Positions 1 through 4,845 are shown, counted from the stretch's first letter. The stretch: DNA of 8,014 nt from Bryobacterales bacterium (GCA_003164075.1 PLRZ01000238.1:7938-15951); one strand, 5' to 3'. The notes: generated by a model not told the origin, from the letters alone. A program made the numbers and translations.

Positions 1-903
1 CTGGGCGAGTTGTGGAGCCTGTTCGAATTCCTCAATCCGGGCATGCTGGGGGAGGCGCGGCTGCTGCAGATGGCGGGCGGCATGGCGCGCAATCCCAGCG
101 AGGAAGCGCGCCAGTTGCTGGCCCACGCGCTGCGGCCTTTCATCCTGCGGCGGACCAAACAGCAGGTGGTCCGGGAGTTGCCGGAAAAGACCGAGCAGAC
201 TATTTTCTGCGATCTGGAAGGCGCGCAGAGAAAGCATTACGAAGAGTTGCGCAATCATTACCGGCTGTCGTTGCTCGAAAAGGTGCGGACGGAGGGTCTG
301 GGGCGGTCGAAGATGCACGTGCTGGAGGCGCTGCTGCGCTTGCGGCAGGCGGCGTGCCATCCGGGGCTGCTCGATCCGAAACGCGTGGATGAGCCCAGCG
401 CCAAGCTGGAAGTATTGATGGCGCAACTGGCGGAGGTCCGCGAGGAAGGCCACAAAGCGCTGGTCTTTTCGCAATTCACCAGCCTGCTGGCGATTGTGCG
501 GCGCCGTTTGGACCAGGCAGGGATGCGGTACGAGTATCTGGACGGCGCCACCACGCACCGCCAGACCCATGTGGAGACGTTTCAGAACGACGCCGGGTGC
601 GGGCTGTTTCTGATCAGCCTGAAGGCCGGCGGCCTGGGGTTGAATCTGACGGCGGCGGAATACGTCTTCCTGCTGGATCCCTGGTGGAATCCGGCCGTGG
701 AAGCGCAGGCCGTGGACCGCGCGCATCGCATCGGGCAGACGCGCCCGGTCTTCGCCTACCGGCTGATCGCGCGCGATACGGTGGAAGAGAAGGTACTGCA
801 GTTACAGAAGACTAAGCGGGATCTGGCGGATGCCATCCTAAGTGAAGACAATAGTCTAATAAGGGATTTAAAGAGCGAGGATCTGGAGTTACTGCTGTCG
901 TAA
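1..903 (+). CDS. SNF2-family DEAD/DEAH-box helicase, C-terminal part (5' end outside window)
   Basis: The reading frame is open from base 1, so this is the 3' part of a larger gene; a typical bacterial SNF2 protein has over 900 residues. Visible in order are the SNF2 signature GELWSLFEFLNPG (nt 4-42), FILRRTKQQV (139-168), the LRLRQAACHP block (about 337-366), motif IV KALVFSQF (454-477), motif [16 protein letters not shown] (607-651), and motif [23 protein letters not shown] (first 20 residues at nt 676-735). It ends in a coiled [21 protein letters not shown] tail typical of the family. This is the second RecA-like lobe of an ATP-driven DNA translocase that remodels protein-DNA or polymerase complexes; the exact role is not readable here. 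The ATPase lobe (Walker A, DEAH) lies upstream and was not seen. The last 104 codons are duplicated at 2003-2318. Confidence 0.95.
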   Translation: MGELWSLFEFLNPGMLGEARLLQMAGGMARNPSEEARQLLAHALRPFILRRTKQQVVRELPEKTEQTIFCDLEGAQRKHYEELRNHYRLSLLEKVRTEGLGRSKMHVLEALLRLRQAACHPGLLDPKRVDEPSAKLEVLMAQLAEVREEGHKALVFSQFTSLLAIVRRRLDQAGMRYEYLDGATTHRQTHVETFQNDAGCGLFLISLKAGGLGLNLTAAEYVFLLDPWWNPAVEAQAVDRAHRIGQTRPVFAYRLIARDTVEEKVLQLQKTKRDLADAILSEDNSLIRDLKSEDLELLLS

Positions 904-943
904 GGAGCGGTGGGCTGGGGTTAGGCTCAGGGGCGCGTGGGGA
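588..943 (+). repeat. Direct repeat copy 1 (SNF2 3' end plus 40 bp downstream)
   Basis: This matches 2003-2358 at a constant offset of 1415 bp with no indel. I count seven differences in the coding part (603, 700, 813, 852, 856, 870, 900) and seven in the first 25 bp from the stop codon onward. The last 20 bp (924-943) are then identical. Similarity stops abruptly at both ends. The unique DNA between the copies (944-2002) carries the vapBC-like pair. Confidence 0.95.
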
Positions 944-1083
944 AGTTCGAATTGCGCTCCTTGGGCTTGCGCGCACCGCTTAAGAGCGTGCGGCATCAGG
1001 CTCCACATCGCATAATCGTAGAAACGGCGGTTGACAGGCTGCCACACAAGCTTCCTCTTTAGCCCCAAGCGCTTGCAGAAACG

Positions 1084-1144
1084 GCAGTTGTCACCCAACG
1101 GGTGAACTGCGCGGCAGTCTGGAGACCCATACAGGTCTGGGACT
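1084..1144. other. Two adjacent hairpins downstream of the vapC-like gene
   Basis: Hairpin A (1084-1110) pairs TCACCC with GGGTGA across a 3-nt loop and is extended by GCAGT/ACTGC across a 2-nt bulge. Hairpin B (1116-1144) pairs AGACC with GGTCT around a 6-nt loop and is extended by AGTC/GACT across a small internal loop. A 10-bp palindrome CAAGCGCTTG lies at 1066-1075. None is followed by a T-run on either strand, so they are not canonical intrinsic terminators. They could protect the 3' end of the minus-strand vapBC transcript or be remnants of a mobile element. The rest of the 904-1183 gap shows no recognisable gene. Confidence 0.45.
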
Positions 1145-1183
1145 TGCCGACAAAGCCGGCGTGTCCCCGACGATACCGGGCAT

Positions 1184-1597
1184 TCACAGGCAGGTAACGC
1201 CAAGCGCCCGCGCCACTTCCCTTTGCGGTTGGTCCAAGGTCGCCAGCGGACAGCCTGAGCGCAACGCGAGCTCGACATACAGAGCATCATAGGGAGTCAG
1301 ACGATGATCGCGACAGATGGACTGCACCGGCCCTGCGACTTGCTCCAATGACGCATAGTCCATGCTCGGGTTCAGCGCGCGCAGCGTGTCGAAAAACGCC
1401 CTGGTCTGTGCCGCCGTGATGCGGCCCTTGCGTTCCCCGAGCAGCAATACATTGAGCACTTCCACCGACCAGAAAGCCGGCGCCAGGGCTTGCTCCCCGG
1501 CCTTGAGCCGGTCGAGCACGCTGAGCGACAAGGGCGTCTGTTCGTCGGGGAAGCACCAGGACAGGGTCACGGAGGCGTCGATGACGATGCCCTTCAC
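1184..1597 (-). CDS. vapC: PIN-domain toxin, VapC-like ribonuclease
   Basis: This 137-residue protein has the length of a VapC toxin. The PIN acidic residues are in place: D7 in IVIDAS, E46 in FWSVEVLNVLL, D104 in LTPYDALYVELALR, and D122 in LATLDQ. Family knowledge: these bind Mg2+/Mn2+ and cleave RNA, often a tRNA anticodon loop or 23S rRNA; the target here cannot be read. The start is GTG at 1597, overlapping the antitoxin stop as GTGA. A GAGG ribosome site (1605-1608) lies 7 nt upstream inside the antitoxin gene. The overlap implies one transcript and coupled translation, so toxin is made only with antitoxin. All four acidic residues are present, so the toxin looks intact. The alternative, a PIN-domain nuclease outside a TA role, is less likely given the partner gene. 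Confidence 0.93.
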   Translation of the reverse strand: MKGIVIDASVTLSWCFPDEQTPLSLSVLDRLKAGEQALAPAFWSVEVLNVLLLGERKGRITAAQTRAFFDTLRALNPSMDYASLEQVAGPVQSICRDHRLTPYDALYVELALRSGCPLATLDQPQREVARALGVTCL

Positions 1598-1860
1598 GGA
1601 CGCGCCTCGTGGCGCAACTCGCGAAGAGTCATGCCGCCGAGGGAAAGCCCGTGTCTCTTGCCGAAGGTCTTGAGGCGTTCAATGGCCTCCGCTCGTTCGT
1701 CCACGGGCGGGGCGGCGGCCTTTGCTCCTCCCGCAAACGGAAGGTGAGTGGCTTCCTCGAGCAGGCTGGCGGCATAGGCCTCTAGCGCGCAGCCCTTCTC
1801 GGCCGCTTGGCGCGCAAGCTCAGCCCGCAGATCGAGCGTGATGTCGAGTGTGATGGTCAT
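1594..1860 (-). CDS. vapB: Ribbon-helix-helix antitoxin, VapB/FitA-like
   Basis: This 88-residue protein lies directly upstream of the PIN toxin and overlaps it by 4 nt. The N-terminal ~37 residues (MTITLDITLDLRAELARQAA onward) read as a ribbon-helix-helix DNA-binding fold: a short beta strand, then two helices ending in EAYAASLLEEA. A proline/alanine linker follows, then a basic C-terminal segment ending GMTLRELRHEARP, the kind of tail that wraps the toxin active site. Expected role: neutralise the PIN nuclease and autorepress the operon. The ATG start is supported by AGGAAG 5 nt upstream (1866-1871, minus strand). The promoter lies 25-53 bp upstream. The gene order antitoxin-toxin is standard. 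The exact antitoxin subfamily name is uncertain; the pairing is not. Confidence 0.88.
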   Translation of the reverse strand: MTITLDITLDLRAELARQAAEKGCALEAYAASLLEEATHLPFAGGAKAAAPPVDERAEAIERLKTFGKRHGLSLGGMTLRELRHEARP

Positions 1861-1884
1861 AGTAGCTTCCTGCCGTCTGTCCCT

Positions 1885-1913
1885 ACCCTACCCGGCCGGA
1901 CGGTGCAAGTCAA
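1885..1913 (-). promoter_or_regulatory. Predicted sigma70 promoter of the vapBC-like operon
   Basis: On the minus strand, TTGACT (1913-1908) is followed by a 17-bp spacer and TAGGGT (1890-1885). The predicted start of transcription is near 1878, giving an ~18-nt leader that includes the AGGAAG ribosome site. A short inverted repeat, ATCGT (1915-1919) / ACGAT (1928-1932), sits just upstream of the -35 and could belong to an antitoxin operator, but the arms are only 5 bp. Confidence 0.55.
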
Positions 1914-1928
1914 TATCGTATAGAATCA

Positions 1929-2318
1929 CGATTTGCGCACCGGGCGGAGGATAAAGGGCCCTCGCTGGTGGTAACTCCCCCCGTCGGTAATGTTCAATTG
2001 GCCGACGCCGGGTGCGGCCTGTTTCTGATCAGCCTGAAGGCCGGCGGCCTGGGGTTGAATCTGACGGCGGCGGAATACGTCTTCCTGCTGGATCCCTGGT
2101 GGAATCCGGCCGTGAAAGCGCAGGCCGTGGACCGCGCGCATCGCATCGGGCAGACGCGCCCGGTCTTCGCCTACCGGCTGATCGCGCGCGATACGGTGGA
2201 AGAGAAGGTACTGCAGTTACAGAAGACGAAGCGGGATCTGGCGGATGCCATCCTAAGTGAAGACAACAGTTTAATAAGGGATTTGAAGAGCGAGGATCTG
2301 GAGTTACTGCTGTCTTGA
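1929..2318 (+). pseudogene. Internally deleted SNF2 helicase paralog
   Basis: The 3' part (2003-2318) is an almost exact copy of the SNF2 C-terminus at 588-903: motif V, motif VI and the C-terminal coil. The only amino-acid change is E to K in the motif VI block (nt 2115). Upstream, about 1932-2001, the DNA reads [16 protein letters not shown] and, after a +1 shift at a six-C tract (1977-1982), PSVMFNW. This matches SNF2 motif Ia, typically GPSLVVAPTS followed by V-FNW, which normally lies hundreds of residues before motif V. Everything between motif Ia and the final C-terminal segment (Walker B/DEAH, motif III, motif IV) is gone, as is the sequence before motif Ia including Walker A. No ATPase activity is possible. 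An open frame from GTG 1968 to 2318 exists (116 codons) but lacks a well-placed ribosome site. I judge it a relic. Confidence 0.85.
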
Positions 2319-2358
2319 AGAACGGTGTGCGCGGGTTGGGCTCAGGGGCGCGTGGGGA
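2003..2358 (+). repeat. Direct repeat copy 2
   Basis: This is the partner of 588-943 (offset 1415 bp). Identity is high across the coding part, falls for about 25 bp from the stop (TAA in copy 1, TGA in copy 2), and is perfect again for the last 20 bp (2339-2358). The left edge coincides with the join to the motif Ia relic, so the edge of the repeat is also the deletion breakpoint of the pseudogene. Confidence 0.95.
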
Positions 2359-2447
2359 CGGAAGCGCTTTGTGAGTCCCGAGCGAGATATCACGATCGCG
2401 CTGAACCCGAACCAGGGAACGTCGGATGTCCCCGCCTTCCGATGCCA

Positions 2448-2480
2448 AAGATTGACAATCTTCGTTATCGCCGCTACCCT
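2448..2480 (+). promoter_or_regulatory. parD promoter with overlapping palindromic operator
   Basis: TTGACA (2452-2457, perfect -35 consensus), a 17-bp spacer and TACCCT (2475-2480) form a sigma70-type promoter with a predicted start near 2487. A perfect inverted repeat AAGATT-gac-AATCTT (2448-2462) covers the -35 box. A ribbon-helix-helix antitoxin bound there would block RNA polymerase, the usual ParD autorepression. The binding itself is inferred from position and symmetry. Confidence 0.7.
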
Positions 2481-2501
2481 TACCAATAGGAGCGCCCACC
2501 C

Positions 2502-2768
2502 ATGAACGTTTCACTGACTCCCGAACTCGAAGACTTCGTCAGCACCAAAGTCCAGTCCGGCCGCTACAACTCGGCGAGTGAAGTCGTCCGCGAGGCTCTG
2601 CGCCTCCTGGAAGAGCACGACCAAGCCCGTGCTTCCCATTTGGCCGAATTCAACGCGGAGATCGGCCGCCGCCTGGCTGCACTGGATCGGGGCGACACCG
2701 TCCAACCCACTGAAGCTCGATCGCGACTCCAGCGCAAGTCGGAGCAACGCAGAAAGTCGCGCGCGTGA
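2502..2768 (+). CDS. parD: ParD-family antitoxin (orphan)
   Basis: This 88-residue protein has a classic ParD N-terminus: MNVSLTPELEDFVSTKVQSG, then RYNSASEVVREALRLLEE. That is the ribbon-helix-helix DNA-binding domain (residues ~1-40) with the conserved G-R/K-Y-x-S-x-S-E-V-V-R-E-A-L-R core. The rest is a charged, basic C-terminal helix region that normally binds ParE. The start is fixed by AGGAG (2488-2492) 9 nt upstream of ATG. The promoter and operator just upstream look intact. The stop overlaps a GTG as GTGA, the usual coupling to parE, but that toxin frame ends after 17 codons. The antitoxin therefore appears to be kept without its toxin; it may act only as an autorepressor or cross-neutralise another ParE in the genome. 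Confidence 0.92.
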   Translation: MNVSLTPELEDFVSTKVQSGRYNSASEVVREALRLLEEHDQARASHLAEFNAEIGRRLAALDRGDTVQPTEARSRLQRKSEQRRKSRA

Positions 2769-2818
2769 GCGATTACGTCCTCGGGTCAGACGCGCTTCTC
2801 GACCTTAGGCTAGGCTAG
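2765..2818 (+). pseudogene. parE: Truncated ParE toxin remnant (17 codons)
   Basis: GTG at 2765 overlaps the parD stop by 4 nt (GTGA) and opens a frame reading MSDYVLGSDALLDL, then RLG and TAG. The first 14 residues match the usual ParE start, which continues into the D-E-I-W helix. Here the homology ends at 2806 and runs into a short repeat, TAGGC TAGGC TAG (2806-2818 region), carrying the stop. A normal ParE has about 95-100 residues, so more than 80% of the toxin is missing. I found no ParE C-terminus in the following 300 bp, so this looks like a deletion rather than a point mutation. Confidence 0.75.
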
Positions 2819-3099
2819 ACGAGGCTCGGCCGCAGGGCCCTGCGAATCGAGCTCTTGCAGGGAGTCAAGGAGGGCGCCAACTCTGTGGATAGGAATCGTC
2901 GGAGGCGGGTCGGACCATCAACTCAGCATCTTGACCTCCGCGAATTTCCGCGAATTAGAGTGCCAATAACGTAAAGTCTGCCGGGGCGCTGCCGATAAGA
3001 AACAATGAGTGTCTGGAGATCCCACGAAAGCCCGTGCGCGCCGTGGGCAGCCAGGAAGGTGTGCTGCAAATAGCCGTCCTCGAATTGGGGCAATGAGTC
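2819..3099. other. Gene-free stretch between parE remnant and PilZ gene
   Basis: I see no supportable gene here. Two small structures are present: a perfect 14-bp palindrome CGCAGGGCCCTGCG at 2831-2844, and a tandem duplication of the 10-mer TCCGCGAATT at 2937-2956. No clear promoter or intrinsic terminator for the flanking genes was seen. Parts may be degraded coding DNA linked to the lost ParE, but I cannot name any. Confidence 0.5.
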
Positions 3100-3459
3100 A
3101 TGGAATCTGAACATCCGGAGAAAAGAAGAGAACCGCGCTACCCGATCCAAGCCGGAGCGTCCGTCACGGTGAACAAGAGCGGACTGATTACCCGTGCAAC
3201 CACCGTCAACATGAGTGGATCTGGCGTTCTCCTGCACTTCGAGGAGGCGGTTCAACTCGCGCTGGGCGATCAGGTTACCTGCGAATTCCAGGTCTCGCAC
3301 GACGCCGATAAGCCGCTGCCGTATTGGGGCGTAGGCCACGTCGTCCGCGTAGAGGGATGCTGCATCGGCATCGAATTCAAGGCCGGCGTCTTGTGTGAAT
3401 TGGAATCCGAATCCGGGCCCGGCGCGACCGCACCTTCACACCCGGCCGCTCAACGGTGA
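3100..3459 (+). CDS. PilZ-domain protein (c-di-GMP receptor)
   Basis: This 119-residue protein is essentially a stand-alone PilZ domain. Both c-di-GMP binding motifs are visible near the N-terminus: RxxxR as R9-REP-R13 (KRREPRYP), and the (D/N)xSxxG motif as N37-MSGS-G42. Beta strands follow (GVLLHFEEAV, QVTCEFQV, GVGHVVRVEG, CIGIEFK), as in the PilZ barrel. A short Ser/Pro/Ala-rich tail ends the protein. Family role: it changes conformation on binding the second messenger and acts on a partner controlling motility, exopolysaccharide or transcription; no partner is encoded nearby. The ATG start leaves the RxxxR motif where it should be; the upstream ribosome site (GGGG at 3087-3090) is weak. 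Cytoplasmic, with no signal peptide. It appears to be transcribed alone; the next gene starts 87 bp downstream. Confidence 0.9.
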   Translation: MESEHPEKRREPRYPIQAGASVTVNKSGLITRATTVNMSGSGVLLHFEEAVQLALGDQVTCEFQVSHDADKPLPYWGVGHVVRVEGCCIGIEFKAGVLCELESESGPGATAPSHPAAQR

Positions 3460-3546
3460 CTATCCGAACGCCAGATTCGGTGCTCGTCTCTTTCACAGCT
3501 TCTACCCCGGGAACCCAAACACCCCGTCCCGGTGTCTAATAGAGAG

Positions 3547-4506
3547 ATGAAGTTCCTCCTGACCGCCATTCTTCTGCCCTCGCTCGCCGCTGCCGCCATT
3601 CTGCCCGACGCCATCGGCGCCTGCCAACGCGGCGCCGTCTCCAAACCGGCAGTCTCCGACAGAGCCATTTGGACCGAATTCGGCCTCAAGGGCTCCGAAA
3701 CCGCCGTCTACCGGAACGGGACCGCCAGGTTCACGGTCACCGCCTGGCAACTCCAGGACACCACCGGCTCGCTGGCGGCGTTCGACTGGCAGCGCCCCGC
3801 CGCTGCAATGCCTTCCACGGCGGCAAAACTGGCTGCGGAGACGCCCGACAGCCTTCTGTTGGTCCACGGGAACTACCTGCTCTCATTCGCCGGTTATAAG
3901 CCCTCCAAAGAGGAATTGGACTCGCTCACCGGGTCGCTGCGCAACGTCGACCTCACCGTGCTGCCCGTCCTGCCCGGCTACCTGCCGTCCGACGGGCTGA
4001 TGCCCAATAGTGAACGCTACATTTTGGGACCGGTCAGCCTGCAGAAATTCGCTCCGGGGATTCCCCCATCCGTGGCCGCCTTCCACCTCGGCGCGGAAGC
4101 TCAGTTGGCAGTTTTCCACAACCCCAAGGGCGATGCCTCCATGCTGATCTTCAACTATCCCACCCCCCAGATCGCCATGCAGAGGATCGGAGAGTTCCAG
4201 AACTTAACCGGTTCGGTGGCCAAAAGGAGCGGTCCTCTAGTAGTTATAGTACTGGCACCCCCGGACCCCGATTATGCAGAAAAACTGCTCTCTCAGGTTC
4301 GTTATCAGGCCCAAGTGACCCTCGACGAGTATGTCCCCACGCGCCGCGACAATATCGGCGACTTGGTCATAAATGCGTTTGTTCTCATAGGGATACTGCT
4401 GGTCTTCTCGCTCGTTTCGGGCTTCGCTTTAGGCGGATTTCGCGCCCTTCTCCGGCGTTCCCGCCACGGCGAAGAGGCCGACGCCATGATCACCCTGCAT
4501 CTCTGA
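3547..4506 (+). CDS. DUF6599-like exported, membrane-anchored protein of unknown function
   Basis: This protein has 319 residues from ATG 3547. That start gives a clean N-terminal signal sequence, MKFLLTAILLPSLAAAA; an in-frame GTG at 3532 would add five residues (MSNRE) before it and is less likely. The body carries blocks I associate with DUF6599: a WTEFGLKGSETAVYRNG region, LQDTTGSLAAFDWQRP, a central ERYILGP, LIFNYPTPQIAMQRI, and KRSGPLVVIV. One transmembrane helix lies near the C-terminus (about residues 276-298, NAFVLIGILLVFSLVSGFAL), followed by a basic stretch (RALLRRSR) and a short tail ending ITLHL. The likely topology is a periplasmic domain anchored by the C-terminal helix, tail inside. 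I know no biochemical function for this family. The assignment rests on recalled sequence pattern, so family membership is probable but not proven. Confidence 0.8.
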   Translation: MKFLLTAILLPSLAAAAILPDAIGACQRGAVSKPAVSDRAIWTEFGLKGSETAVYRNGTARFTVTAWQLQDTTGSLAAFDWQRPAAAMPSTAAKLAAETPDSLLLVHGNYLLSFAGYKPSKEELDSLTGSLRNVDLTVLPVLPGYLPSDGLMPNSERYILGPVSLQKFAPGIPPSVAAFHLGAEAQLAVFHNPKGDASMLIFNYPTPQIAMQRIGEFQNLTGSVAKRSGPLVVIVLAPPDPDYAEKLLSQVRYQAQVTLDEYVPTRRDNIGDLVINAFVLIGILLVFSLVSGFALGGFRALLRRSRHGEEADAMITLHL

Positions 4507-4565
4507 AGACCATGTCCCTGCTACATAAGCTTCCGGTTTTGTTTGCCTTAGACCGAAATCCTCTA

Positions 4566-4615
4566 GTGGAAAACCAGCCTTTTGGCACTGCCGGCCGGAT
4601 GGGCCGGAAATCCAC
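4566..4615. other. Possible three-way-junction RNA fold
   Basis: A closing stem GTGGA (4566-4570) / TCCAC (4611-4615) encloses two hairpins. One is CAG-CC (4575-4579) with GG-CTG (4584-4590), with a TTTT loop and a 2-nt bulge. The other is CCGGCC (4591-4596) with GGCCGG (4602-4607), with a 5-nt loop. A further hairpin TGACCC/GGGTTA (4627-4647) follows, within which the 7-mer GACCCGC occurs twice, 11 bp apart (4617 and 4628). This could be the 3' UTR of the DUF6599-like gene or part of a structured RNA. It matches no riboswitch class I recall. Confidence 0.35.
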
Positions 4616-4648
4616 AGACCCGCAAGTGACCCGCCGAGAGTGGGTTAC

Positions 4649-4675
4649 GACCAAGAATTTTGGTTTGGATTTTTG
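4649..4675 (+). terminator. Weak intrinsic terminator candidate after the DUF6599-like gene
   Basis: A 6-bp stem GACCAA (4649-4654) / TTGGTT (4660-4665), including one G-T pair, has a GAATT loop and is followed by a T-rich tail ending in five Ts (4671-4674 plus the preceding T). It lies about 140 bp after the gene's stop. The stem is AT-rich, so efficiency would be low. Confidence 0.3.
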
Positions 4676-4676
4676 C

Positions 4677-4705
4677 TTGACTGGAGAGCCGTTAGGAAAT
4701 AAGAT
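4677..4705 (+). promoter_or_regulatory. Strong sigma70-type promoter of the rnj-upstream RNA
   Basis: TTGACT (4677-4682), a 17-bp spacer and TAAGAT (4700-4705) each differ from consensus by one or two bases with optimal spacing. The predicted transcription start is near A4712. The transcript would meet the strong terminator at 4789-4824 before reaching the RNase J gene. Confidence 0.65.
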
Positions 4706-4711
4706 CCAACT

Positions 4712-4824
4712 ACAAAGTTCTTGACGGTTGCGATTCCGTCGAAACTGATTCTCCCATCGAACATCACCCCTGATAAAACAGGGGGGACGAAATGCTCATC
4801 CTTCGGGGTGAGCATTTCTTTTTT
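4712..4824 (+). ncRNA. Candidate small RNA or terminated rnj leader (~113 nt)
   Basis: The unit is bounded by the promoter at 4677-4705 and the terminator at 4789-4824. Predicted fold: hairpin 1 GACGG (4723-4727) / CCGTC (4736-4740) with an 8-nt loop; hairpin 2 CCCCTG (4767-4772) / CAGGGG (4779-4784) with loop ATAAAA; then the terminator hairpin. TCACCCC (4764-4770) is also perfectly complementary to GGGGTGA (4805-4811) in the terminator 3' arm, so it could act as an anti-terminator and would exclude hairpin 2. No open reading frame of note lies inside. Two readings are possible: an independent sRNA, or an attenuated 5' leader of the RNase J gene, whose start is 67 nt after the terminator. 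No known RNA family is recognised. Confidence 0.55.
4789..4824 (+). terminator. Strong rho-independent terminator with UUCG tetraloop
   Basis: The arms 4789-4801 and 4806-4818 form 13 pairs (one T-G) closed by C(TTCG)G, the unusually stable UUCG tetraloop. Six Ts follow (4819-4824). The stem is also symmetric enough to form on the other strand, but the T-run is on the plus strand. Confidence 0.95.
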
Positions 4825-4845
4825 GTCGCCGCCGCCACTTCGCGC

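Noticed and set aside
889..1290. Minus-strand open frame of 133 codons overlapping the vapC 3' end
   Set aside because: It overlaps the PIN toxin at one end and the helicase repeat tail at the other, has no ribosome site, and resembles no family I know. The middle part (C-R-F-C-K-R) is mentioned as unexplained but not called as a gene.
1968..2318. GTG-initiated 116-codon frame as a real small helicase-like protein
   Set aside because: The only purine-rich stretch upstream (1943-1950) is too far from the GTG, the frame contains a helicase fragment without an ATPase lobe, and its upstream part is frameshifted motif Ia. A pseudogene is the simpler reading.
588..2358. Site-specific integrative element with attachment-site duplication
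   Set aside because: A 356-bp imperfect repeat is far longer than an att core, no integrase or tRNA gene is present, and the second copy carries extra helicase DNA upstream. Paralog decay explains the data better.
2831..2844. Palindrome CGCAGGGCCCTGCG as a terminator
   Set aside because: It has no loop and no T-run. At most it is a protein-binding site or chance palindrome in GC-rich DNA.
4566..4650. c-di-GMP (GEMM) riboswitch, suggested by GGGTTAC and the nearby PilZ gene
   Set aside because: The GEMM-I conserved core and tetraloop-receptor elements are absent; only short fragments resemble it.
4512..4724. 70-codon frame after the DUF6599-like gene
   Set aside because: No family features and no ribosome site; it runs through DNA with strong potential RNA structure and a promoter.
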